Source of the DNA: Hirundichthys speculiger
Lineage: Eukaryota; Chordata; Actinopteri; Beloniformes; Exocoetidae
Assembly (NCBI GenBank): GCA_018398805.1
Contig: JAGFBZ010000178.1
Location: 1,833,001 to 1,897,000, forward strand
Length of the DNA stretch: 64,000 nucleotides
Direction: 5' to 3'
Under the pieces are notes generated by a model. It saw only the letters and a program-made list of their open reading frames with translations, was not told the origin of the DNA and searched no databases. The position numbers and the translations under genes were made by a program. Shown here in pieces: positions 46,871 through 57,931 of the stretch. Each line of letters opens with the position of its first letter. Within the stretch, counting starts at the first letter, position 1.

Positions 46871-47269
46871 AGGAAGGAGGGTAACATCTACACGCCAACC
46901 TGTGTCCATCCATGTTCACATCCAGGTCGCAGCTTAGGTTGTTGTTTCTTTCGACCAATGAGCTTTGTGAAACTAGTCGCAGACGGAAGGCTGAACTGGG
47001 ACCGACAGCACTTGACCGGAGCAGCCGACCTGCAACCTCGTTTCATGAGCTGCACATCTTCACAACTCAAGCTGAGTGATTTTATCGATACTGCGATATA
47101 TATCGATATCGGCCGCGGGTACTGATATTCTAAGCTTCTTTGAAAACCCCGTGTCCCACCTTTAAAAGCTTGCAAGCAACAATTTGCACTGTTTAAATAA
47201 ATGAAACTATTTTTCTCAACAAATCTTTTATTCATTTTGTCCAGCATTTCAAGCTGCCTGTCAGCCATA

Positions 47270-47409
47270 TAATGTGTAATTGATGCTTTCAGTTCAATAA
47301 ATTCAAACAAAGTCACTGGAACACTCACAAGATGTCACCAAAATCACTTTGTCCCTTTAAAATCTTTCAGAAAAGGATGTAAATGTATCTTAAAATGAAT
47401 ATCGATATA
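47270..47409 (+). repeat. Left copy of an exact-length 140-bp duplication
   Basis: Runs from TAATGTGTAATTGATGC to GAATATCGATATA, bounded by TA at both edges, and ends where the MITE begins. It differs from the right copy at about 10 of 140 positions by eye. Confidence 0.92.
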
Positions 47410-47495
47410 CAGTGATTCCTTGCCAATTCTCGCTTTAAGGTCCGTGGTTTTAGTTATTCGTGGAATTTTCAGAAATATATATATATATATCTATA

Positions 47496-47542
<47 letters not shown>

Positions 47543-47879
47543 TAAAAAAATCAAGAAAAAAATCGCAGAAGATTCACAGGATGTTGTCCACGTTCTCTCA
47601 CAGTGAAGAAATACTGTGAACCAGCCTGGCCCCTTTTAAGAAGGTAGGGTAATGGTGTGGCCTTATGGGTAATGTAGTGTGTGTGTCGTGGGACGGTAAA
47701 CTAAAATGGGGTTGGATGAAAAGTGGACTTTTCTATTGTTGTTGTTAGCATGTTAGCTGCTAATTACGAGCCAAAAATAGCACAATACCAGCGGTTTCTT
47801 TGCTAGGGTTCAGAGATCAGAGGCTGTGAAGGTAACAGAAAGACCACAGTTGAGCCTCTGTCTTGTTAAGGGATCACTG
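47410..47879. mobile_element. Tigger-like MITE with (AT)n expansion
   Basis: Termini CAGTGATTCCTTGCC and TAAGGGATCACTG with TA on both sides. It contains an (AT)n stretch at 47474-47540 and the family core. It lacks an internal segment present at 22.24-22.31 kb. Confidence 0.9.
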
Positions 47880-48019
47880 TAATGTGTAATTGATGCTTTC
47901 AGTTCAGTTAATTCAAACAAAGTCATTGGAACACTCACAAGATGTCACCAAAATCACTTTGACTCTTTAAAATCTTTCGGAAAATGATGTAAATGTATTG
48001 TAAGATGAATATCGATATA
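47880..48019 (+). repeat. Right copy of the 140-bp duplication
   Basis: Starts TAATGTGTAATTGATGC directly at the MITE edge and ends GAATATCGATATA. Same length as the left copy (140 bp). Confidence 0.92.
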
Positions 48020-48095
48020 TATTGCACCGTGAGCCAAATATCGCGTATCGCATTGTATCGCGAGATTATTGTATCGCTACAGCCCTATTCACAAC

Positions 48096-49991
48096 TGTGA
48101 CAGGGCGGTGCGCTAGCAGCTACAGAGAGCTGATGTTGGTGGAAAAAAAAAACTCTCGGAAAGAGAAATCTGCAGCACCTCGAAAAAGTATTTTGTGGAC
48201 AGGGATGCTCCAGCATGTTTACCTTGTTTGTCAGGCCTCTGGTCACGGCGGAGATAATAATTCATCGTAACACTGTAGATAAGTGAGAAAACATAATACA
48301 GACAAATAACGCGGCGTTGGGAGTGAATGGAGAGCAGTGAGCGCTCTGCTAACATGGTGAGAATTGCAAACGAATTTAGAAAGAATTCCGTGTTTTTTTT
48401 GTTTTTAGTTTGCTTGTTCTCATTTCATACCCTTTTCTTTGCTGTCTGGCACACAAAAGTAATTTACTTCATGAGGAGGAACTGTTGTTCCGTTCCACAG
48501 TCTGGGAGTGTTATTGCGGGCGCACGTGCGTCCTCGGACGCGCGCGAGACACACAATCACGCCTCCCCTGCAACCTACCTGCACAGTGTGCAGACGAGAT
48601 AAGGCTGCATCAAATACACAACACAGTATTGATTTCCATGCCAGCCAATCTCACCCAATCAAAAAAGGTCACGCTGTGTAGAAATCAGAAAGAGGCCTCT
48701 TTGTTTCAGAATTGCTTGCCGGGCCGCCTTCAGGCAGACGGATCCGGCGAGTTAGACGGTTTGAAGCGTAACGTTTTTCATCTGTGGCTAACCACCTCGT
48801 CCAGCGACGGAAATTGGAAAACAGTAGTGATGTCTGACCAGCGTAATGGCTCAGATACCGGTGTGTGAAAAAACGGATTTTTTTTTTTTTTTTTGGTCTG
48901 GGTTGTTCTAATGTATGGTGAACTTACAGTCATTACAATCACCGGCGGCCAGCGTGAATCTAATTTCAGATTCAGATTCAGCCTTCAGCCTTCGTCTGTG
49001 TCTGCGGCTCAGAGAGACGTGATAAACAAGACAATTCAGACGTTTGGGGCTGCTGGGAGAATTTTACAGCCTTCCTACGGGCTCTGCGTGGCGCTGGTCG
49101 GGACGGGGGGTTTGGGAGGCGCCTCTATGTTGCCCGGGTCACCCCTAGGTGCATCAATGAGCCGATGCGGCGTTTGAAGTTGGCCTTCGACTCTCCTTCG
49201 GCTCTCCAGGCTTCAGCGTCCACCCTTCTGTCCTCCCTTCTTTCACGGGCGACACCACAGATGCAGGCAGATGCTCGGTCGTGTACGTCGCCAGCAGGAA
49301 ACGCCTCGCTTCCTCTCTTTCGGCGCTCCGCTGGTGATGAGACGAAGAAGAATGTTCCTTTTTTCTTTTTAAATGTCTGCGTGAAAGAGGGGGAGGTGGA
49401 GAGGGAGCGTGCGTTTGTTGTTTGTGCGTGCTGACAGGATGACGCCGATGCAAACGGCAAGAATGGCGGCAAAAAAAAAAGAAATTCCTCTGCTGGTCCA
49501 CATGATCCTTTGTGCATTTCGGTGTATTTTTATTTTTTTTTTTTTCCGCTCTCCTGCCAAGTCCCCCCCAAGAAAATCCACCATTTTTGCTCAGGCAGCC
49601 AGCTCGGCCTTCCAACAGCACAATTGCTTTCCTCTGTGCGCTCTCCTGTTTCCCGGTATGCTAATTTCCTGTGATGATCAGAGGGATACGGGGATAAAAG
49701 TGCTGCGCTTTAAGCACTTTGTAGTTATGTTGTTGCCATAGTAACATGAAACCGGAGGCCAAATCAATGTGGCTTCTCTCATTTGCATGGAGAAATAGAG
49801 ACCTTAAAGAGAAACAGAAGGAGGCACAAAGAGGGAAAATGAGTGGCATCCCACCCTGCAGAAGATCCTCCTCCCTTCAGTGTGAGTCGCTCTAATGAGA
49901 TAAACCGCTATTTACGTAGCGCTAGCGCTTCCTCTTAAACAGGCCGATGGCTTATTACAGAAACAGGACCGTCTGAAGTAGGTATCTGAAG
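48096..49991. other. Unassigned DNA, possible conserved element near its end
   Basis: No exon recognised. GC is higher at 48480-49330 than in neighbouring regions, without a recognisable gene. The block 49640-49880 looks like conserved regulatory DNA and is listed separately. Confidence 0.45.
49732..49788. promoter_or_regulatory. Candidate regulatory sites: RFX X-box and octamer
   Basis: GTTGCCATAGTAAC at 49732-49745 fits the palindromic RFX X-box consensus, and ATTTGCAT at 49781-49788 is the POU/Oct octamer. Both lie in a non-repetitive block. Whether the block is conserved or active cannot be judged from this sequence alone. Confidence 0.3.
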
Positions 49992-50265
49992 TAGAGGTCT
50001 TCGGAACAACCCGAAAACCCGAGGTTCCGAGGTGCTCTCTGACAGGCTGGGTCCACGTTTACTCGAGAGAGGTAAAGATATTGGCGGTGGCAGCTAATGT
50101 CAGGACTCGGGGCAGTTAAATGATTATTAATTAACGTGGCGTGTTTGTCATGAACCAATCGTGTTGCTGTAGCGTGTTATTAGCGGTTTTCCCGGCAGCT
50201 GGGGGGGCAGAGCCGGGTGAAGCCTCGGGCGCATGGAAACAACTGGGGAGCATGACGTCGTGCTC
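49992..50265 (-). mobile_element. hAT-type element fragment (same family as 43436-44225)
   Basis: Begins TAGAGGTCTTCGGAACAACC and continues GGTGCTCTCTGACAGGCTGG and GTCAGGACTCGGGGCAGTT, all inverse matches to 43.9-44.2 kb. A piece of the subterminal region is missing. Its inner part is interrupted by the hAT element at 50266. Confidence 0.8.
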
Positions 50266-50403
50266 CAGCATTGCCAGGTGGGAAATGTAGGATTGTCCTA
50301 CCAGAGACTCAAAATAATCGTATTTTGAGAGAAATTATCGTACATCTGTCATAACCAAAATAACAAGCCCAATGATGCGCTATAGTCAAATATAATCACT
50401 CTA

Positions 50404-50790
50404 CAGCAGCCGTTCCCAAACTTCACAATACTAAGGCCCAATTTGAAATGTGAAAAATCTCCACAGCCCACCGAAACCTCTAATCACAACTGTGATCAAC
50501 ATCCAGGACTAGAAGCTATGTTCTGATATTAATGTGAGGGGTCAACAAATAAGGTGACACTTGTCATATTAAGTTAAGATGACAGTAGAATAACACTTAA
50601 CTGGTTTGTTTTGTTACTTCTTAATATTTCTAAATCATGTCGTTGATATTTTACAGTAATTAAAACATATTTACAAAAGATCGAGGTTTTAAAACATATT
50701 TGTTTAATTTTAATGACCTCTCACGGCCCACCTGCAGTACCGCGACGGCCCACCAGGGGGCCGCAGCCCACACTTTGGGAATCACTGCTG
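50404..50790. mobile_element. Nested hAT-like MITE
   Basis: Left CAGCAGCCGTTCCCAAACTT and right CACTTTGGGAATCACTGCTG are inverted repeats with a few mismatches. Flanking octamers (TCACTCTA and TCACCGCT) match only partly, so the target duplication is degraded or the edges are misplaced. The text GGCCCACC repeats near the right end. Confidence 0.65.
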
Positions 50791-50795
50791 TCACC

Positions 50796-50826
50796 GCTAT
50801 TTATCACTACTCTAGTGATAAATAGC
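50796..50826. repeat. Perfect 14-bp inverted repeat, 3-nt loop
   Basis: GCTATTTATCACTA, loop CTC, then TAGTGATAAATAGC. It lies just outside the nested MITE. Confidence 0.9.
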
Positions 50827-51368
50827 GCCCCACAGGCACTCACAGCTTCGTGGTGTCAGTACGGAGTGGGTTAACAGCAGCACATCAGCCCCAACTTACA
50901 GGTGCGTTAGACTAATGTGTCCCCCAAAAACAAATTAGGGTGGGAACTAAGAGCCAAATTATGAGGCCTGGAGGCGATTTTGGAGAGTAATTTTTTTCCC
51001 CTTGGTTTTTCTCTTCTGCTTAAAGTCTGTTTAAATCTCGCTCGCTCGACTTCCAGATCTGGTCCTGACTGTGAGCGTCTCGAGGGGCAGGCGAAGCTGA
51101 CCATTCAGCCTATCATACTAGTTGCTCTGAGACAAACACTCATATCTCACGCTCAGCAAAGCACAATTGGCTGGAAACACGTCACATGGGAACAGATGCC
51201 TTCAGGGTTCACAAAAAACTCTCCGGCAGACAGTTGCAGCAGGCAATAATTTGTAATGGTCCAATTGTTGGACATTTGTCCTTTTTTTTTGGATTATTGA
51301 TCGTACAGAGGGCCAAATTATCGTACAAATACGATATTTATCGTACACCTGGCAACGCTGTCGTGCTC

Positions 51369-52510
51369 CCAGAGAGCCGCCATCGCAGCGTGAGCGGGTA
51401 TGACAGGCCCGCCCTCTTTTTCAAACCCACCAATCTAATCATTATGCGTACCGGCTGATTGGAGGCGGCAGAGAGTGCACACCTTCTGTCAGCAGCCTCC
51501 TCCCGCCACATGTCAGGGGTCGGTGACAGAAAGAGCCTGACGTCAGACTGGCGTTCGAGGTGTTTCCAACCATGGAGGCAGAGGGAGAGGGATGGCACGT
51601 ACGAGTACAGGAGATAAGATCAGGAGAGCCCATCTGGTCTCTTTACCGCCGTACGCGGTCCAGAAGTTACGCTTTCCCCCCTGGTTGCAAATGCTGCAGT
51701 TCTGCCGCCTCATTTGCAGGGCGAGGCAAGAAATGAATTTAAATTCACAATCCACCAGATAATCTCATGGATATTAAAAGAAAAAGTTCAATGGTCCGAC
51801 ATTAGAGGGATCTCCTGCTGCATTACCCCCTTCCATCTCAGGTTACAGCCGGGGGTCACATCAGTTCAAACAGGAAAACTAAAGCAGGTTTGGCTGCATC
51901 CCAAGGAAACGTAGCGTTTGTAACGCTGGCATGTAATTACCTCCCAACAGCCCTCTGATTGCATTCAGTACTGGGCTCAGTCTTTATAGGCCTCCATGAT
52001 GCATGGCAACCATTCATCACCTCACTTACTGCAGGTCGTCGTGCATCTCGCTGCACCATAGGACATTCAGGAAAACAAAGACGTTGAATACGGAGGGTTG
52101 ACAAATGACTGGAATCCTTAGAACGTTAACGCTCTCAAGGGTTAAACTCTGGGAATTTTCTAGAGTCAGACATTTGTCATAAAGAGGGTCTGGGAAAGGA
52201 ATTCAGACATGAAAGCCAGATTCCTTCGCCATACTTCACACAAGGGACCAAATTACAGATGACGTTGTCGTTGTTTTCCACAGCCAAACAGATGAGGCTG
52301 AAACGAGGCCGCGGCGCTGTGACTGCGGCGTCCACTCATCGGGCCTGAGTCCACGTGGTAGTCTGGTGTGATATCTCTCAGGCAGGAGTGGAGTAAACAG
52401 AGAGTAAACACGCCGTCATCTCCCCAGGGAGCTCATAAACGGTGACATCAGCGGGGAACGTTCAACAGCGCTGCTTGCTTTTAGGGCGGCAGCTGTGTTT
52501 AGTTCTAGCA
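51369..52510. other. Unassigned DNA
   Basis: No gene or repeat recognised. 51720-52030 is complex AT-balanced sequence that might be conserved non-coding DNA, but nothing in the sequence proves it. Confidence 0.45.
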
Positions 52511-52518
52511 TTTTTAAT

Positions 52519-54009
52519 TAGGGCTGGGCAACGATTAAAATTTTTAATCGCGATTAACTGCATGATGTCCCTGATTTATCACGATTAATCGCATTGTATA
52601 CGGAAAATCAAATAATGAATTCAAAAGTAGTGTAAAGGTCACTTTTATTTAAATGTTCTGCTGCCATATGAACTAAAGTGTCATAACATTTGTTGTTCAA
52701 ACACTTTTAACATCAGCACTTGTCAGTAACACATATTTAGTGTAAATCTTATCTTAAAAAATGTAAAATAAAATAAAGCTTATTGCCACTGCCAGGGCAT
52801 TAATGTCGTCCTGTTTTTATGGAAAATAAAAAAAAGTCTACCAACAAAATCCTGAGCCATAATAAGAACATTAAAACAGGTAATTTCTGAGGTAACAGCA
52901 GAAACTTTTAACGGGGAGTTCAACTTGTCAGTTGTTACAAATAACCTTGTTTCTGTTGAATCCTCCATCTGGGAAAACTTTAAAATAAAAATGTCCATGT
53001 AAAGTTCTGTAACTTTATCAATCTGTGTATCATTTGTTCTTTCCATTTTGAATTGTCAATCAAAAATTTAAAAAATTAAGAAGTGACGTTTTATTTTGTT
53101 TTTAATTTTTTTAATCTAACGCAAAAAAAAAAAAAAAAAACGAAAAAAATGCTTGGTTTTTATTGTTTTTTATTTTAATATCTTGGATCAAAAATACAAA
53201 ATGAAAAAACAGGCCACGGGACTGAATTTCTTTTTAATATTTAATTGTCCAGTTTATGTGACCCTGAAATGTCTTTGTGCACTGCAGTTCAGGTAGCATG
53301 GTGGCACTGGAATCACATACTATCAGATTTACAATATTTTGTAAATCTGAATGAAAAACACCTCATATATAGATGAACCAAAGCCTCTCCAGCTCTGCAT
53401 CTGACATCAGTCTTTTTCTCCTCAGATCATGTCGAGCACAGAATCTTCTGACGCTCATTTCCAGCATTGCAGGACACCCATCTGCTGTTGAATAAGTCCT
53501 TGATCAAACTACCGTATTGGCCCAATAATAGGACAATATTTTAATCTAGAAGTAATATTCTTAAAAATGGGGGTCGTTTTATAATCCAGGAATAGACTTT
53601 CTGTTGTCATTACACATCTGTGCCACTAGATGGAGCCGCACTGCAGTAACCAGCTAAAGAACAGCAGGACAGTGAACACATGGAGCAGATCTGATGGAAC
53701 ATGGAGGAATGACACGATCGTCTTGAACAAAGGGGTTTGAAAGGTTTTTTTTCAGACAGTATTGTTAATATTGCTACCTGAGTTGCTACCCGAACAGTAA
53801 ACTACACGGATTTTTACCGCTCTCCATGTCCGTTTTAGCTTTTGCGCATATTTACCTGTCAATTGTCTCCCGGCTCCGCAGCAGCCAGTAACAGACTTTT
53901 CAAAATAAAAGCACGTCAGCAACATGCGTTAAGGCACGATAAAATAAATGTCGACGTTAATAAATTAATGCGTTAACGCGATAATAACGCGTTAACTTGC
54001 CCAGCCCTA
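52519..54009. mobile_element. hAT-type element, TTTTTAAT/C target duplication
   Basis: Termini TAGGGCTGGGCAACGATTAA and GTTAACTTGCCCAGCCCTA, flanked by TTTTTAAT (52511-52518) and TTTTTAAC (54010-54017), 7 of 8 matching. Subterminal repeats such as CGCGATTAA and GCGTTAACGCG occur at both ends. Frames inside (for example 52780-53046 minus) show no motif I can assign. It carries a MITE fragment at 53512-53760. Confidence 0.85.
53512..53760. mobile_element. TA-flanked MITE fragment (CCGTACTGGCCC family)
   Basis: Starts CCGTATTGGCCCAATAATAG after TA and shares ATGGGGGTCGT, CACTAGATGGAGCC and ACACATGGAGCAGATCTGAT with 57181-57440. The other terminus is absent. Confidence 0.7.
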
Positions 54010-54064
54010 TTTTTAACCTTAAAGGCTCACACCGCTTTAACTGATGCTCTTAGCGTACATATGC

Positions 54065-54174
54065 TTTCCATCCATCCGGTCGGCGCTTTATCTTCTCCGG
54101 GGCTTCGGGGTGGCTGGAGCCGATCCCACCGGCCACTGGGCAGGATGCTACACGCTGGACAGGTTGGCACTCAC
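54065..54174 (-). mobile_element. (TGGA)n-tailed retroposon 3' fragment
   Basis: TTCCATCCATCC followed by GGGGTGGCTGGAGCCGATCC is the inverse of the 3' end seen at 21585-21719. Confidence 0.65.
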
Positions 54175-54609
54175 GTAGAGGAAAACAGTACGTGATCTCA
54201 CTCCGACAGTGGAAGGAAAACACTAAGATGCAAACTACAGACAAGCTGAGATATGAACAAGGAAGCTTCTTTCTCTGAGACGACAGTGCGAACCACGGCC
54301 CAGTAGGCGCTCACGCTGCTTTTAATCAAACACTGAATGAAGTTGGTTTCATACATATGCGTCGGCACGCACACATCAGAGGAGCAAATTCAACATTCAG
54401 CATTTATTTCTGTGACCCCAGAATGCTTTTAGTGTTAAATCTTTTACCTGTTTTCTGTTGCGTTTGTCATCACAATGAATGAGCTTTTGTGTTCGTGGAT
54501 GAAAGCAGAGCTGAGGAGTCAAAAGGGAATCAGTTTCTGAATTTGACACTAAACAGTCCACATCCATCTGGGGCCCACAATGTCCAGTCTGATACTTCTA
54601 TGAAATCAT

Positions 54610-54960
54610 TATTATTATCATATTTATTAATTTCTTTATTTTTATATACAGTATATGTATATATTTTTTATTTATTTCATTTTTTTTACTGTATTCTTTT
54701 TTATGTATTCTTACTCATTTATGTCATTTTATTTTGTATTATTATTTTTCTTTTTTAAAATTTTTTATTTAATATATTATTTTTAATTTTTTATTTTTTA
54801 GTGGTATTTATTATATTATTATTATTTTTATAATTATTATTATTAATAATAATTATAAAATTATATTATTTTTTATTATTTTTGTATTGCTTTTATTATT
54901 TATTATTATTTATTTTATTTTATTTAGTTCTTAATCTTAATTTTTCTCTTAATATTAGAT
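54610..54960. repeat. T/A-rich low-complexity block
   Basis: Long stretch of TTATT/TTTTA-type sequence with almost no G or C. Confidence 0.85.
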
Positions 54961-55021
54961 TTAACTGCTTATTTATCAGTTCTGCTTTTATTTGACTAGG
55001 ATGTTTGCTGCAGTTAAAAGA

Positions 55022-55060
55022 ACCCCCCCCCCCCCCACCCCCCCCCCCCCAAAAAAAAAG
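55022..55060. repeat. Poly-C then poly-A tract
   Basis: Two runs of C separated by one A, then a run of A. Confidence 0.85.
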
Positions 55061-55534
55061 GACACTAAGAACCAGATTAATTATTGAAAGCTTATTAATA
55101 TATCATTAAAGTGTCTGGCTGTTTTCTTGAATCACTGCGACAGCTTCATGTGACCAGTGGTGACACTGGGTTAATCTGACAAACAAGGAGAGACAAAAAC
55201 AAAAGAAAATAAAAGAAAAAAAACACTCATAGCAGTAGATAAATACTTTATATCAAGGTGACACACAGGTTTGTTTTGCACGTGTTGGTTGCAAGTTAAA
55301 GATGGTATTTTAGGGCCAAGAAGAAAGTTGTCACATTATTACCAGATAAAAAGGACTTTACATTGACAGAAATAGAAATCCTTTTTACCACCAGTTAAAT
55401 TAGGCCAAAACAGGCTGCACTTTTCTGCGTTTTATGGAGATTAGTTGTTTTTACAAAAGTTCTGGAAAGAGAAGAGAAAAGCTTCCTCTTCAAAACTCAC
55501 AATTACATTTAAGAACTGAGACTTGATACTTGTC

Positions 55535-55616
55535 ACCGTTGGACACTGATTCTTCTGTATGTCTAGTACATTTGGAAAAATTGACAATAAAGTTGACTTT
55601 GACTTTGACTTGACTT
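55535..55616 (+). mobile_element. LINE 3' end with (TTGACT)n tail
   Basis: GACAATAAAGTTGACTTTGA followed by further TTGACT units is a common fish LINE 3' end. The 5' limit is approximate. Confidence 0.55.
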
Positions 55617-56765
55617 GAAGAAGCATGGCATTCTGGGAGAGCTTTTCACTGCTCCTCACCTACAACAGTTTGTCAAGGTCCGAGATCCGAATACCGGTTT
55701 CAGGAGGTTTTGATGCGTTGCACCTGTCATTAGCTCTGGGCATCATGCGCGTCGTTCTACAGCCCTCTGAATTCTGGGAAATGCGGTTCCAGCAGCATCC
55801 ATGGGTCGAGCCCCGTGAAATATTCTGCGTCCCGGTCATTATTTGGACACCAAAAGCTAAGCTCAGCTCACGGCAGCTGGTGTATAATCTCACTTCGCTT
55901 CCACATGACAGCTACATCGAAACTCTTGGTTTACGCTCTAACTGTTGTTGACGTGTTGTCGTTCATCTCTCCCAGCATCTCAGTGTTTGTTGGGATCAAT
56001 GAGGCCGGAGCCTCGATGCTGTAGCTGTAGCAACATCAGAAACACTGACAGAGAAGATGATCGTATTGAGATATTTATTGTAATGATAATGAAACATGAG
56101 CTGACCGAAATATGAAAGAATCTGCGTGCATGTGCCGATCTTAGAACTTCACTCATTAAAAAAAAAAAAAAAAAGGCTTCATTTTCATGAAAAGCATGAA
56201 ATTAAAGCCCAAATTTTATTTAACAAGACAGTTACTAGGGTGGCGATGCAGGTGTCCATGTAGGAGGAAGACAGCAGCTGTTCAGCAGGCTCAGACACAT
56301 TTGCACACACACTCCTCAGTTACAGCTTAATTGAACGGTGCACGTCTGGACACTGACCAGGTGTTGCCTTCATGCTGTTCACATACCTGTCCCCTCTTAA
56401 CCACCTGACTGCCCTGATTAATTTGGGCTGCAGCTTCCTCTTTCAAACCCGTCCGGTGCTCTCTTTGATCTATTTGCTCTGCATTTGATCTTTAGTGAGG
56501 CTGTTAGCAGCGCCGCTGAATGAGACCATCGGCCCCAGAAGACGTCTGTCCCAATTACCGTCCCCTCTGTTTAACAAATGCCTCGGGCCTCAGGCTGAAA
56601 CCAGTCCACCTTCTTCAGCAGAGAAACACACCTTTACATTTAGAACTTTGAAGGGAAGCTCTAAAAAACGGGAAACGCTCACTTCGGGTTCATGCTCACT
56701 GCTGCCGGCTTCGCCCTTCATGCTGTATTGTGTTTACATGAGCTACCGTCTCAAATTGTTTTATG
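55617..56765. other. Unassigned DNA
   Basis: No exon recognised. The 108-codon frame at 55625-55951 starts right after the retroposon tail and has no known motif. An A tract lies at 56159-56174. Confidence 0.5.
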
Positions 56766-56767
56766 TA

Positions 56768-57006
56768 CCTTATTTTCTGGGCTATAAGGAGTATTAGTCC
56801 CATCTGTCAAATGATACAAAGCTCTCTTTATGGTCTTTATGGTTTACTCTTGTAATTTTTATCAGTAGCAGTGTTCAGTCGTCACTGGTGTGGACGATGT
56901 CCTGTTGCTGTCATGGTGGATACTTTTGGTATATAAGTTGCTTCGAAAAAAAAGTTGCATCAGCCAAACTACTAACAAAGCGCATTTTATAGTCTGGAAA
57001 GTATGG
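56768..57006. mobile_element. Short TA-flanked MITE (CCGGACTATAAG family)
   Basis: Termini CCTTATTTTCTGGGCTATAA and TTTTATAGTCTGGAAAGTATGG, flanked by TA (56766-56767 and 57007-57008). It is a 239-bp complete copy of the family seen at 32177-33010 and 24324-24535. Confidence 0.85.
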
Positions 57007-57180
57007 TATTTAGTTTTTTTAATCACCTATATTTTATTGGTAGAATAACCTACAATTTAACCCATAGCTTGCACGTCCAATGATGTGCAATATTTATTGT
57101 TTTTAAACAGTTATAGCTCAATACTAGGGAACCTTTGACCTATTACTGATATGCAGACTCCCTCTGGATGTCCATAATTA

Positions 57181-57874
57181 CCGTACTGGCCCGAATATAG
57201 GGCCATATTTTATTCTATAAAATCATATTCTCAAAAATGGGGGTCGTCTTATAATCGAGGTCGAGACTTCTCTGTTGTCGTTACACATCTGCCCCACTAG
57301 ATGGAGCCACACCGAAGTGACCAGTAAGAATGGCGCATCACAGTAAACACATGGAGCAGATCTGATGGTAAATGGAGGAACCACGTGACCCTGTTGAACA
57401 ATGGGGCTCAAAAGTTTAGTTGCAGACCAGAATGTTTTTTTTTAACAGACTGAATTATTTATGTTGTTCTTGAAACCGAATATAACTGGACTTTGATGGT
57501 TATGCAGTTATTGACATAATTAATGCAGTTATTGAACTACATGGCTGTTGCTTATTCACTGAGTCATAGGGTGAATTCCAACTCCTCCCTTAACCCTCAA
57601 TCTCAACCCTCAATCTCAAAAATGCGTGCTCCCGTGAAGTGCAACTGCTGTCCCGATACTCAGAACTTCAAGTTGAGGGACAAGTTTGAGGGCTGTATCG
57701 CCCTCAATATTGAGATTCTCCGGCACCACCCTTAAAGGAAAGGGCTACCCAGAAGGCACTGGGTATTTTTCACCAAGACATCTACGAAAAGGATGGCGCC
57801 GAAAAAAGCTAGCTACAAATGTAAGTATTTTCGTAGTAAATAAAGATATATATGTTACGAAACCATCTTGTCTT

Positions 57875-57931
<57 letters not shown>

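Larger units (their letters stand above)
47067..48087 (+). mobile_element. hAT-type element with TTCACAAC target duplication, carrying a MITE
   Basis: Left end TCAAGCTGAGTGATTTTATC and right end GTATCGCTACAGCCCTA are flanked by exact TTCACAAC copies (47059-47066 and 48088-48095). The interior holds ATATCGATAT-type motifs near both ends, a Tigger-like MITE (47410-47879) and a 140-bp direct duplication flanking that MITE. A partial second copy of the composite is at 1182-1910. Confidence 0.88.
50266..51360. mobile_element. hAT-type element with TCGTGCTC target duplication
   Basis: Termini CAGCATTGCCAGGTG and ACACCTGGCAACGCTG are inverted repeats, flanked by exact TCGTGCTC copies (50258-50265 and 51361-51368). 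Subterminal TATCGTAC motifs lie near both ends. No transposase is recognised in 1,095 bp, and another hAT-like MITE sits inside. Confidence 0.9.

Noticed and set aside
55625..55951. 108-codon frame following a LINE tail
   Set aside because: No known motif and its start lies at a retroposon boundary, so a host exon is not supported.
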